Origin: Westerdykella aurantiaca
Lineage: Eukaryota > Ascomycota > Dothideomycetes > Pleosporales > Sporormiaceae
Direction of reading: 5' to 3'
Assembly: GCA_030412805.1 (NCBI GenBank)
Contig: JASJFJ010000001.1
Span: 3,722,501 to 3,786,500, forward strand
DNA: 64,000 nucleotides
Part shown: positions 34,748 through 45,534 of the stretch, piece by piece
Position numbering within the stretch: position 1 is the stretch's first letter
How the letters are laid out: each line of letters begins with the position of its first letter
Translations under genes and position numbers: made by a program
Notes under the pieces: generated by a model
What the model was told of the DNA's origin: nothing
Databases searched by the model: none
What the model saw: only the letters and a program-made list of their open reading frames with translations

Positions 34748-35539
34748 CTATCGGTTGAAATTCATACTATATCCTCCAGTCTTCTCGTCTTTCGTGAACT
34801 GGAAGTTATCCGTGCTCAACCCGAATGGTTTGAGTATTCCATTCCCGAGTTGCTTCAGCTTGCCCATCATCTCCGCCATTTCCGCATTTTTAGCTGATTC
34901 TAATTGCGAAGGCAAATCCCTCAAGGCCGCTTGCACCGTCTTCTGATCGAGGCTCGTCAGTGCATGGGGTGGCTTCTTCAACGCTTGGTAGTCCTCCAGT
35001 GCCCCCTGAAGAGATGCCCACATCCCAACTTCACGCCGTGCTTTTGCGCGTCGTAAAAGCGCCTTCGTGCGCAGTTTATGCACGTCTTGTATGGAACGAC
35101 CTGTCCGTGACAGAGCTGATATCCTGATTTCTGTTGCCTCCTCCACCTCTTCTACATCTGGCGCATTGCCCTTATCATCCTCCTTCCCTGCTGTTCCGGA
35201 TGGCGGATCTATACGGTCCAGTGCTTCCAATGCCTGTGTAGCCGACTCGACGGCGGCCTTCCATTCCGAGAGCTTGATGTGGCATGCGGCGATGTTGGAG
35301 CGAAGGACGGCAATATCGTACTCGAGGTAAGAGGGACAAACAGCCAAAGCTTTCTCGTAGCCCTGCACTGCAGTAAAATAGTCGCCGGATGTGAATGTTT
35401 TATTCGCGGAAGTCTTCTGAGTGTTCGCTTCTTCGAGGAGCTGGGATTCCTCTTCTGGAGGAAATATTTCCAGTGCCGATGTCTCCTCTGGCTCCGGCCG
35501 GACGCGATTTGACTGATGGTCTGACGTATCTGCAGGCAT
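34748..35539 (-). CDS. TTC1-like tetratricopeptide protein
   Basis: Single exon, 263 residues. Human TTC1 is a TPR adaptor that contacts Hsp90 and Ras/G proteins; fungal members are little studied. Three TPR units are visible: around ANKTFTSGDYFTAVQGYEKA, VLRSNIAACHIKLSEWKAAV, and KALLRRAKARREVGMWASLQ. The C-terminus LKQLGNGILKPFGLSTDNFQ and GGYSMNFNR matches the conserved end of TTC1, which supports the family call over a generic TPR protein. An acidic insert sits between the repeats. Divergent from the HAD gene. Confidence 0.88.
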   Translation of the reverse strand: MPADTSDHQSNRVRPEPEETSALEIFPPEEESQLLEEANTQKTSANKTFTSGDYFTAVQGYEKALAVCPSYLEYDIAVLRSNIAACHIKLSEWKAAVESATQALEALDRIDPPSGTAGKEDDKGNAPDVEEVEEATEIRISALSRTGRSIQDVHKLRTKALLRRAKARREVGMWASLQGALEDYQALKKPPHALTSLDQKTVQAALRDLPSQLESAKNAEMAEMMGKLKQLGNGILKPFGLSTDNFQFTKDEKTGGYSMNFNR

Positions 35540-35798
35540 ATTTCTGAGGGTTGGTCGTCGTATTGTGATGGCGTGGGGTCAATCTAGAAACGTTCGATAT
35601 GGTCCAACAGGTACGCCCTGGAAAGGTGACGTCTGTTGTGGAAACAACGCTATACTCGGAAAGGCAGGCGGTGAACGCTCAACCTCGGCGTGGGGTTTAC
35701 TTCCTGCACAGTAGGGAACGGCCGTGAAGAGCGAACAGTATCCGCTCACACGCTCTTTTACTCCTCAGATATCACAAAATCCCACGTTAACAAGCACA

Positions 35799-36725
35799 AT
35801 GGCTACCAACGGGTATGTAACAAGCCGGTTATACCATTTTCCAGCCAAACTGACCCTAACCAGCAACCCCCCACCGATACGAGCGGCACTGTTCGATATG
35901 GACGGCCTCCTCATTGACTCGGAGGATCTCTATACAATCGTCACAAACACGTTACTAGAAAAGTACAACCGTCCACCGCTTCCCTGGTCCATCAAAGCCC
36001 AAATGCAGGGCCGACCCGGCCCTCAAGCGGGCGAAATTTTCCACGCATGGGCCCAACTCCCCATTTCCTGGGAAGAATATATGGAAGAGAATGTGAAGCT
36101 GCAGAGGGAGCATTTCCCACGTACACAGCCGCTGCCGGGGGTTCTGGAACTGCTCCAACAGCTAAGGGAGGCGCAAGTACATATGGCGCTGGCGACGTCG
36201 AGTCATGCTGTCAACTACAAGCTGAAGAGTAGCCATTTGTCGCATCTGTTTGACGAATACTTTGATGACAAACACAAGATTCTCGGCGATGACCCGAGAA
36301 TACCTAAGGGGAGGGGAAAGCCAGCACCGGATATCTATCTTTTGGCCTTGGATGTGCTGAATGCGACATTGAGGGAAAGAGGGGAGAAGGAGATCCAGCC
36401 AGAAGAGTGTTTGGTGTTTGAGGATAGCGTTCCTGGTGTTGAGGCTGGGCGGAGGGCGGGAATGCAGGTGGTGTGGTGCCCGCACCCGGGGTTGCTGGTG
36501 GAGTATAAGGGTAGAGAAAAGGAGGTCCTCGCTGGGCTGACCGGCGAACACAAGGAAGACGAAGAAATAGAGCTGAGGCGTTCGGAAGTCCAGGTCATCG
36601 AGGGAAGGAGGGAGGTGGGGCTGCCTGGTGAAGTAGATGATGGATGGGCAAAGCTTTTGGAGACTCTTGAAAACTTCCCCTATGAAGAGTTTGGGATTCG
36701 AGTCGGCAGAGAAGCACGGAACTAA
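35799..36725 (+). CDS. HAD-family phosphatase (GS1 / pseudouridine-5'-phosphatase-like)
   Basis: Likely a small-molecule phosphatase; HDHD1/GS1 relatives dephosphorylate pseudouridine monophosphate or sugar phosphates. Exons 35799-35812 and 35864-36725 give 291 residues. All HAD motifs are seen: FDMDGLLIDSE (nucleophile and acid Asp), ALATSSH (motif II), KPAPDIYLLALD (motif III Lys) and EDSVPGVEAGR (motif IV). The helical cap lies between the first two. A Glu/Arg-rich segment is inserted near residues 225-265. The 51-bp intron has no stop and keeps the frame, so an unspliced message would encode a longer N-terminus. The exact substrate cannot be told from sequence. Confidence 0.88.
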   Translation: MATNGYVTSRLYHFPAKLTLTSNPPPIRAALFDMDGLLIDSEDLYTIVTNTLLEKYNRPPLPWSIKAQMQGRPGPQAGEIFHAWAQLPISWEEYMEENVKLQREHFPRTQPLPGVLELLQQLREAQVHMALATSSHAVNYKLKSSHLSHLFDEYFDDKHKILGDDPRIPKGRGKPAPDIYLLALDVLNATLRERGEKEIQPEECLVFEDSVPGVEAGRRAGMQVVWCPHPGLLVEYKGREKEVLAGLTGEHKEDEEIELRRSEVQVIEGRREVGLPGEVDDGWAKLLETLENFPYEEFGIRVGREARN

Positions 36726-37427
36726 GGCTGAGATGCGTTGGCTTTTAACCACTCTTAGCAGCATTTGCGGACGTCATTGTACTTCCGCATAGACACTTAT
36801 GGCTTGCATATATACCCTAGCAATATATAGAACCATGCCTTGAGAATGACTCTTTGCCATCAATTGCGATGTTTCCTGTTGCTCCTATCGTTCATATATA
36901 CCTTATACACTGTAGATCCTCGAAGCTGCCAAGCCGCTACCGGATAAGTCTACGATTTGGAAAGAATCTTATTTCGACTTCCAGCTCTCAAAAGAGATTC
37001 AGGATATGCAGGTATGCAGGTAACAAGCTACTCTTGCCGGATATCGATTCCTTGAACCCAAGGGATCTTTACAAAAGCCATGCAAACCGCACATGCTGTC
37101 ATTCACGGGGAACCCGAATCTTCACCAAAAATGGCCTAGGCGCACCGCGACATGAAACACACACAGCTGCCATAACAGGCTGGGCACCCGTCCATCCCGG
37201 CTTTTCGGCTTGTTTCGAAACAGAATCCTGAAAGATGGCCTGTGAAGATCACAACCATATGCGGAGCCGGCGCTGGACAATCCCATTGGGTGCTTTCCAG
37301 TCATGACCAAGCGGATTCAGCTCCTCTCAGCGAGATGCCATAACCGCGACATCGTGGTTTTCTGGTCCCTCCTCCACGGATCTTGACCAAGAGGAGACCT
37401 CAGGGAGAGCAGCGTCGGTCTGTCGCT
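36726..37427. other. Intergenic: HAD gene 3' side and CFEM-like promoter
   Basis: About 0.7 kb, no coding pattern. Confidence 0.55.
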
Positions 37428-38305
37428 ATGCATTCCGCGCTTGTGTCCTCGATGCTCCCGCTGCTCTTCTTTCTGATGACTGGGGCGGTCCATGCATACT
37501 GGGATTGGGTCAAGGAGTTCCCGGACTGCTGGAAAAATTGTTTGAAGGGGAATGGCAATGGTTATGGCGACGGTTGCGCGTCAAGTAAATGTGTGTGCGC
37601 AGAACCCTTTAGTCAGAAAGGAGGAATCCGCTGATTTATCCCGTAGGCATTTGCGATGCCAGCCAAAGCGACAGTTTCCTCCCATCAGCGGTCTCGTGTA
37701 TCGCTAAGAAGTGCAACGCGAACGACTTTACCCTGCGGCTGTCGCTGCTTCTACCACTTGAAGGCTACTGCAACTTCACCGGCGACGAGGTTCCTGACGA
37801 TGTCATCGGTAGTGCATATGCCGCCGCGACGATTACTGCCACTTCGGCCCCGAAGGCCACGACCACACAAAAGGTTGACCATGAGGCGCCAAAGACGTCG
37901 AAAGGAGGAGGGGGATATGGCCTGACAGAGGTCTTTACGTCCACGTTCACTGGAACAACAACGAATAAGGATGGGCAGACTTTGCGAATCATTGTACCAG
38001 TGGTAATAGGAAAAGAGACCATAAGCTATGGAAAGACCATCACGTCCACATTAGAGGAGAAGACGACCGTTCAGTCGACACCTTCAGCACCGCCTCAATC
38101 AACGACACGGATTAATAGCTCCGAGCCGACGCGGACGGAGCAACCTCAATCTCCGTCTACCACACTGACCTCGGCAGCACCACGGAGAACATCGAATAGT
38201 AATGGGAGCCCTTTTGAAAATATGCAAGCGGAGGCCGGCAGACGCGAAACCTCTAGCGTCTTTACTGGATTGGGCGCGATAATAGGAATGCTTTTCGTTT
38301 TGTAG
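37428..38305 (+). CDS. CFEM-like GPI-anchored cell-surface protein
   Basis: Predicted secreted, surface-anchored protein. Exons 37428-37584 and 37647-38305 give 271 residues. A signal peptide (MLPLLFFLMTGAVHA) is followed by a small cysteine domain: DCWKNCLK, GDGCASSICDASQ, AVSCIAKKCNAND and EGYCNFTGDE, seven cysteines where a full CFEM has eight and a C-x-C pair. A Ser/Thr/Pro-rich stalk follows and ends in a hydrophobic tail (SSVFTGLGAIIGMLFVL), as for a GPI signal. CFEM proteins bind haem or act in adhesion and host contact; which of these applies is not shown. Intron retention would add KCVC, but with a stop soon after. Confidence 0.8.
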
Positions 38306-38866
38306 ATGTTTTGCACCGGTATGTAGCTATATTTCGGGGTCTGACAGGGATGATATGATACCATTTAGGGGAAATGCACACGTACGGGTCTGGTAATGAA
38401 TGTATACAATCATGGAAGAGAGCAAAAGCTTCATAACGGACCGTCCGAAATAACATGGATTTTATGAAAATGCAGTCCCACTTTGGTGTGGAGCTCACGC
38501 CGGCATTCTTGTTTTCGACGGGTTTCAAGGGTCCTAAAAAGGGTCTATCTATGCCCATCTCGGGACATGTGAACATCGCATGACAAAAACAGCCAACCAC
38601 GCACTGCCGGAACGGTCCCGAATCGGCTGACGTAACTCTTGGGAGTGCAACCTCCTACTTTGGGCAAACCTGAGCTCTTTTAATATCTCGACGACCACTC
38701 TCAAGCGTTTTTGGATACCTTTTTGGCTTGTATTTACTGTTCCTCGACGCGGCCAGCTGCGACCGAAGCTATCCGCATCCCCAAGGCTCTCCCCAGACCA
38801 CTATACCTTTGAACTCCTTCATTGCCCCTCCTAGAATACTGACAAGAGCGATTTCGTGACGCTACT
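38306..38866. other. Intergenic: CFEM-like 3' side and CYP505 promoter
   Basis: No gene seen. TTTTAATATC at about 38678 is the only AT box near the CYP505 start and is unproven. Confidence 0.5.
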
Positions 38867-41800
38867 ATGGAGTCCGAAACCATTCCCGGCCCTCCTGGAC
38901 TGCCGCTGGTCGGCAATGTGTCCGATATTGATCCAGAGAATCCGATCCAATCCATGATCAACTTGACTGATACCTATGGTGAGTATTAGCATAACAGACC
39001 TACATTTGGGGGATTTGAGTTCGGATCTGATCTTCGAAGGACCCATATGGAAATTCCAGCTCGGGGCCTCCCCTCGGGTTGTCATCGCCTCCCAAGCACT
39101 GATGAACGAGGTTTGTGATGAAGAGCGCTTCTCTAAGATCGTGTCCAGCGCTTTGGAGGAGGTTCGCAATGGAGCACATGGTATGCCGTTCCGGTACTCC
39201 ACATGCTCGACTTTTAACGTCGAGTAGATGGGCTATTCACCGCATATGGCCCAGAAGAAAAGAATTGGGGTATGGTTGACCTCTACGCACCAACTGTCAT
39301 ATCGCTGAAGAGTGTAGGAATCGCCCATCGGGTACTGTTGCCTGCTCTTGGCCCGTTGAGCATTCGCAACATGTTTGATGAAATGCATGTACGTGCCCTC
39401 GTGGCTTGCACAGCCCAATTCAAAGAGCATCTCCTATCTCGATAATACTCGATTCATTTACCCTGCGTCTTCGTAAAGCCCCGTTACAGGATAATTTGCT
39501 GATTGACATAGGATATTGCCTCTCAATTAGTCATGAAATGGTATGGTACACACCCTACACCTGTTCTAGACAGCAACTCATTTGTATAGGGCCAGACACG
39601 GTCCAAATGCAGTCATTCAGGTAACGGATGACTTCACACGGCTGACACTCGACACAATTGCACTCTGTGCCATGGATTACAGATTCAATTCGTATTACTA
39701 CGAGGCATTGCATCCCTTCGTTGCGGCCATGGCCGAATTCCTCAAGACTTCGGGAGATAGAGCGAGGCGCCCTGCTCTTGTCCAGTCTCTCTTCTATCGC
39801 CAGGAGTCGCAGAAGTATTGGCAAGACATCGAACTGCTTCGAAAAACCAGCCAAGAGGTCATTGACATGAGGAAAAAGAATCCAACCGACAAGAAAGACT
39901 TGTAAGGCAAGTCATTCATCTGATTAAATTTCGCTGACTTCTACAGGCTCAATGCCATGCTCAATGGAGTCGACCCAAAGACGGGCGAGAAGATGACCGA
40001 AGAGAGTATTATCAACAACATGATTACCTTTCTCATTGCCGGCCACGAGACAACGTCGGGGCTGCTGTCCTTTGCATTCTACTACCTCCTTAAGAATCCT
40101 GACGCATACGACAAGGCCCAGCAAGAGGTTGACAGAGTCCTTGGGACAGGCCCCATTAACGTTGATCACCTCTCAAAGCTGCCGTACATCGCAGCGGTAA
40201 GGCTACATAAAGGCATTGGGTTTCCTTCAACTGAATGAAGTAGGTGCTGAGGGAGACACTTCGGTTAACACCAACCGCGCCCTTGATCGGACTACAGGCA
40301 AAGGAGGATACAACCTTGGGTGGCAAGTATCCGGTCAAGAAGGTATGATCTGCCAGACACCTCCCCAGCGGATTACTAACATCCGGACAGGGTGTCCCTA
40401 TCGTTACACTGCTGCACAAGATACACCGCGATCCGGCGGTTTACGGGGAGGACAACGAAGAATTCCGCCCTGAACGGATGTTAGATGAAAATTTCAACCG
40501 TCTCAATGAGGAGTTTCCAAATAGCTGGAAACCATTTGGCAATGGAATGCGCGCATGCATTGGGAGGCCATTTGCCTGGCAAGAAGCGCTCATGGTGATT
40601 GCGTTGCTCCTCCAGAACTTCAACTTCTCCATGGAAGACCCCTCGTACAAGCTTCAGATCAAACAGACTCTGACCATCAAACCCAAGGGCTTCTACATGC
40701 GAGCCCATCTGCGTAACCATATCTCCGCAACTACTTTGGAGAGGGTCCTGGCAGCACCCGCGGGAGGCATTGGCGAACCGGGCGCAGCCAAGGGTACGGG
40801 CGCCGTAACCCAACCACACATCGCATCCAAAAAGCCTACCGGGAAGCCCATGCTTATCCTTTATGGCTCCAATACTGGAACTTGTGAAGCATTGGCCAAT
40901 AGATTGGCATCGGATGCCTCAAATCACGGCTTTGCCGCCGAGCGCGTAGACACGCTCGACTCGGCGAGGGCTAACCTACCTACTGACAAGCCTGTGGTGA
41001 TAGTCACGGCATCCTATGAGGGCCAACCCGCGGACAATGCCGGACATTTTATTAAATGGATGGAAGGCCTGAAAGAATCCGAGTTATCGAATGTGGCATT
41101 TTCGGTATTCGGTTGTGGTCACAGGGACTGGGCCGCTACTTTTCACCGTATTCCCAAACTCATTAATGAAATCATCGAAAAGCGCGGTGGAACGCGGATC
41201 GCCCCTATTGGTACCGCCGATGCCGCTTCGGGTGATATCTTCACCGACTTCGAGACATGGGAAGACCAGGTGTTCTGGCCAGCAATGAAAGAGCGGTACG
41301 GCACGAGTGATACGACCGAAGGGCAGCAAGAGTCCGGTATTCAAGTCGAAGTGTCCGCGCCACGACCGTCCACCCTACGTCAAGATGTTCGAGAGGCACA
41401 GGTTGAAGACGTGCAGATCTTGTGTACTGGCTCCCCGTCCGACAGGATAGGAGAAAAGCGACACATTGAGATCAGCATACCCTCGGATATGACTTATTCT
41501 GCAGGCGACTATCTTGCGATCCTGCCCCTGAACCCAAAGGAGAGCATCGCACGGGCGATGAGACACTATGGGCTCGCTTGGGATAGCATGTTGACAATAA
41601 GCTCTACTGGTCCGACTATGCTGCCTGTGGAGACGCCGACCTCTGCCACGGATGTATTTGGCGCCTATGTCGAGCTTGCACAGCCAGCCAGTAAGCGCAA
41701 TGTTTTGGCTCTGCTGGAGACAACGCAGGATGAAAAGACGAGGGAAGAACTCGAGCTTCTTGCCGATGCTGACTTTGCGGCCGAAATCACAGCGAAGAGG

Positions 41801-42571
41801 GTCTCGGTCCTGGACCTTCTGGAGCGATTCCCGTCGGTTCAGCTTCCCCTCGGAGCGTTCCTCGAAATGCTGCCTCCTATGCGGGTCCGCCAATACTCCA
41901 TCTCTTGTTCGCCTCTATGGAACCCCAACACGGTTACGCTCACCTACTCGGTCCTTGATCAACCTGCTTTCAGCGGACATGGCCAATTTGTTGGCGTCGC
42001 TTCGAGCTACCTGTCCACTCTCGACCCTGGTGATAAAGTCCACGTCGCAGTGCGTCAGTCCCACCAGGCGTTCCACCTACCCAAGGACGGCAAGAATGTC
42101 CCAGTCATAATGATTGCTGCTGGAACTGGCCTTGCTCCATTCCGCGGTTTCATCCAAGAGCGTGCTGCTCAGTTGGCTGCTGGTCGGAAGCTGGCAAGCG
42201 CGATCCTCTTCTACGGCTGTCATTCGCCTACGACCGACGCCCTGTATTCGGACGAGCTGCAGCGTTGGGAAGAACAGGGCGCAGTCTCGGTTCGCTACGC
42301 CTTCTCTCGGTCTCCGGAACTGGCGAACGATTGCTGCTATGTTCAGGAAAGGGTGTACCATGACCGTAAGGATGTGGTTGAATTGTTTGAGGCGGGAGCG
42401 AAGATGTTCGTCTGCGGTAGCCGGGAGGTTGGAAAGGGGGTCCAAGATTGCTGTCTGAAGATTATAAAGGAGAGGGCTCAAGAGAAGGGCAAGGAGATGA
42501 GTGATGAGAGCGCCAAGGCATGGTTCGAGGCACAGAGGAACGAGCGCTTTGCAACCGACGTGTTTGCTTAA
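38867..42571 (+). CDS. Self-sufficient fatty-acid hydroxylase, P450-reductase fusion (CYP505 family)
   Basis: Hydroxylates fatty acids near the omega end with electrons from NADPH on one chain, like Fusarium P450foxy and bacterial CYP102A1. Nine exons: 38867-38978, 39040-39180, 39228-39269, 39318-39388, 39512-39540, 39590-39901, 39947-40196, 40244-40342, 40391-42571; 1078 residues. P450 part: AGHETTS (267-273) in helix I, ETLR (323-326), haem loop FGNGMRACIG with Cys408. Linker about 460-500. Reductase part: FMN loop YGSNTGT (510-516), ASYEGQPADNAG, FAD motif RQYS (852-855), NADPH loop AAGTGLAPFRG (928-938). No N-terminal membrane anchor, consistent with the family. All key residues are present. 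Confidence 0.95.
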
Positions 42572-42945
42572 AGCTCTCATGGAATGCAGAATGCGAAGCA
42601 CTGGTACGAATTTTATTAGTCGCTGTAGGCGATTAGTAAAGAGCACTGGTGAGAGATTCACTCATGCTATGATGGGTAAGCATAGGAAGGACCTTTGGCC
42701 GAGTGATCGTCTATAACGCAGACGGCAAATTCTCATGTAATCTGCTGTGGACTTGATTGTGACCTTCTCGGTGAACCGGATGATATATTGACAGCGGCTC
42801 ACTCGGTCTGCCTTTGTTAACACGCCTTGCTTTTGAATTCGCTTCGAGATACCCGACAACTTTTACATCCATGTCCCCCTCCTGACTCCATGCCCGAAAC
42901 TAAAAAATGGGGAAACATGAAAATCGCCAGTCTCAGTCCCCTAAT
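42572..42945. other. Intergenic: CYP505 and Cdh-like 3' ends
   Basis: Convergent tails of 374 bp; nothing recognised. Confidence 0.6.
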
Positions 42946-43896
42946 TCAATTATGACAGAAAATCTCCTCCGCTGACCTGGTAGTCGTAATACAGGACCAG
43001 GCGTACCCTTTACTATCAACCATGTAACCAGAGCCAACCTGATATTGATCACAATTGCCGGGACCTTCCTTGGCATCAAGGCTCTGAAGATAGCTAAGAA
43101 TGTCACCTCCTTGATCGATATTCGTATCTGGGGCTGAGGCGACTCGACACTCCATAGCAAAGCGCTTGTCGACTTTTGACAGGTCAACGGGGGCCAATGT
43201 AGTGTAACTGGCGCGATTCAGACCATCAAGCGCGTCGCGAACCTTTGAGTTCTTATTATTGCAGACGTGGATGTGGAGTTGTTCTTGCGAGCGGCTGGCA
43301 ACTGGATTCAGAGCCAGCGCTCCAGTGCTTCTGTTACCTGCATTGCGGAGTGTGTTTTGTCCGAGTTCGAAGCCGACCCAGTAGTTGGGTATCTCGCGCA
43401 ATTGCAGAATCCCTGGAATCAGATAGGTGGTGGTGATCAGATCATGTGCCTCATTGACCATGAACACTGGGGGCGTTTTTTGACCTGGAATAATGTTGGA
43501 GGATGCAATACAGTCTGTCTTTTGTTGTTGCTGTAGCCGTTGAAGGCAGCCGCAGAGACTACGGAACCAGATATAGCAGCCGTCGCAGTCGTTGTTGGCA
43601 TCAACACAGCCAGCACCGCATGTGTTCAACTTGGCTCGAGACGTCACAGACCCCCCAGTGGGAGGGTGGCAAGACTGAGTACAGGTTTGCGGATTGGTTT
43701 TGCAACCCGTTTGTGGGGACGGAAAGTCTGACGGACAGTTGCAGTTGGCGACGTCCATGTTGGCAATGTTGCTTGATGTGCAGAGGCGAACTAGTCCCGG
43801 GGCTTGCGAGGACGAAGTTTGCGCCAGAGTATCTGTGGCTAGTGCCAGCAGAAGGATGGACATACAATGGGAACCGTGGACGAAATAGGTTCTCAT
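42946..43896 (-). CDS. Secreted cysteine-rich protein with Cdh-like (CDP-diacylglycerol diphosphatase) domain
   Basis: Single exon, 316 residues. A signal peptide (hydrophobic core ILLLALATDTLAQ) is followed by a cysteine-rich region (residues 39-130, with NCNCPS, QSC, GAGC, NDCDGC, CGC). From about 145 the chain resembles bacterial CDP-diacylglycerol pyrophosphatase of the HIT superfamily: TYLIPGILQLREIPNYWVGF, then NPVASRSQEQLHIHVC (197-212), where H208-x-H210 aligns with the E. coli Cdh HFHIH motif. The C-terminal third (residues 213-316) follows the family pattern loosely. If the match holds, it would hydrolyse a CDP-lipid or similar nucleotide bond outside the cell. ATG 43863 is an alternative start. 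The gene is intronless, unlike its neighbours. Confidence 0.7.
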   Translation of the reverse strand: MRTYFVHGSHCMSILLLALATDTLAQTSSSQAPGLVRLCTSSNIANMDVANCNCPSDFPSPQTGCKTNPQTCTQSCHPPTGGSVTSRAKLNTCGAGCVDANNDCDGCYIWFRSLCGCLQRLQQQQKTDCIASSNIIPGQKTPPVFMVNEAHDLITTTYLIPGILQLREIPNYWVGFELGQNTLRNAGNRSTGALALNPVASRSQEQLHIHVCNNKNSKVRDALDGLNRASYTTLAPVDLSKVDKRFAMECRVASAPDTNIDQGGDILSYLQSLDAKEGPGNCDQYQVGSGYMVDSKGYAWSCITTTRSAEEIFCHN

Positions 43897-44488
43897 CTTG
43901 GTTGATCAGTGATAAAAACTGGTACAGATTTAATACCGAAAGAATAGGTCATCTGTAGGGTATGATCGCCTTGCGGAATTTCATACCAGTCCATTTACTT
44001 ATAGTGAGGAGTAACAACATATGATGTAACAATATCGGGATGGTGTTCCCGCTTGAGTCTGGACGTGCCTAGACTCCTTGAATGCGGCGATTGATTAGAG
44101 GCATCGAATGCGTCCCTTTGAGAGGTCGAACAGCGGGCAAAACTATAGGTGGAATGTTTGGGAGCTAATGACACAAAGACCCGCCTACTCACCCCCGCAT
44201 TCCATTACCGTTTCTGTGAAATCGCGTCGTTGGGTCGGTCCGTTAGGCAACCCCATTTCTTTCTAACCTAAGACTTCCCTCACTACCACAGCACACGGTG
44301 AGCAGCTGGAAAACCTTTGCTGTAAAAGTAGGTATAATTATGTGTGTTAGTCCACGGCGGAATCCGTACTGATCTTTTGGTTTCCAGTTATGCACGCTGC
44401 AAGAATGAAGAATTAACTGGGTAGATGGTACTTTGCAATTAGGAGAGACACAAGAGTCGAATAAATAGGTATTTGTTCACTTTCCGCT
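43897..44488. other. Intergenic: Cdh-like promoter side
   Basis: AT-leaning, no coding pattern. Begins a 4.3-kb stretch (43.9-48.2 kb) that holds little but the two orphan loci. Confidence 0.5.
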
Positions 44489-45128
44489 GTGCTCAACGCA
44501 AAGTTGACCGAACACAAGCCGGCTCGTGTGTCCCCGATACGTCTACCCGCCACCTTGTCCATAGAAATTGTTGCACGCGGACATGATGGAATATTTCATC
44601 GGTTGCATGTTAGATGTATTAAGGTTCCATGCCTATCATATGCCATGCCCGCTTTCATGAAGCTCGCGTACGTCGGAAGCCAAATAGCAGTTGAGCTCAC
44701 GGAAGATACCTATGACATGCTATTCATGTACAGTGCTGAAGAAGACACTGAAAATATCAGACAGTTCCATGCAATCGATCCTTTCGGCGTCGGCGTCACT
44801 GCACTCCAGTTCCTCCACAGACTTCACATCAAGTGGGACTTTGAACGGGCCACTAAGAGCAAGGTAGAGCGATGTGAATGGGATCTTCGAAGCCTATGTC
44901 GTATTGAACCTCGATAGAACTTGGATTTCACGATCGCCCCTTTATACGCCGATCCACAACTTCACGTTGAAAAGGGTGGGTACCTTGTTAGAAGCATTCC
45001 TGCGTGTTGTGGAACATGTCGAGAGGTGTGGCATTCGCCACGGCGTAGCGACATTTTATTTGGCGTTCCAGATAAATTTGAAAGAGCATTTGCTACAAGA
45101 GAAACGGGGTTGGTTTAAGTGGTTGTAG
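44489..45128 (+). pseudogene. Probable broken paralogue of the orphan gene at 45535-46743
   Basis: Two overlapping open frames read as one damaged gene. The first (to 44917) has PATLSIEIV, then KLAYVGSQIAVELTEDTYDM and LQFLHRLHIKWDFE; it has no ATG before 44645. The second (from about 44874) continues in another frame with FEAYVVLNLDR and LLEAFLRVVEHVERCG, YLAFQINLKEHL. The first block lines up with LP..L, AYVGTTAAYDIVESLY and HAVIYWD of the downstream gene. I found no intron that joins the frames, so a frameshift is more likely. A spliced gene with unseen 5' exons remains possible. Confidence 0.35.
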
Positions 45129-45534
45129 GGGGTTTTGAGAAGGCAACTTCCTGCATCCCCGAAGACTCTGAGAGTAATGGCGATAAACATGACGGTTGAC
45201 ATGGCACAGCGAGAGAAGGAGTCGGTTTGTCAAAAGCAACCGATCGATATTGTGACAAACTAGGGCACTGGCATGATTGCCATTGCACTGTGCCTCGTGA
45301 CGCTCGACTACATCTGGTGAAAGATGCACCTTGGCACTGGCGCAAAATTCGGCACTCTTGTTTCCTAAGGGATCAAGTCACAGTATGCAGCAAGCGGTTT
45401 CCAAGACGCACGGCCCTGGTCAGAATATAAAGCAGTAGCTTTTGCCTCGACGCCCTCTTCAGGCTCCGTTGAGTCCACAACATTGCCCCTCTCTTAAGCT
45501 GCCCACTAGCAGAACAAGGCGCGTTGCACACAGT
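45129..45534. other. Intergenic between the two orphan loci
   Basis: About 400 bp; no gene seen, probably the promoter of the downstream orphan gene. Confidence 0.5.

Noticed and set aside
30688..42571. A secondary-metabolite cluster around the MpaB-like oxygenase and CYP505
   Set aside because: The two genes are 7 kb apart with SBA1, VPS24, TTC1-like and HAD genes between; no PKS, NRPS, terpene synthase, prenyltransferase or transporter is present.
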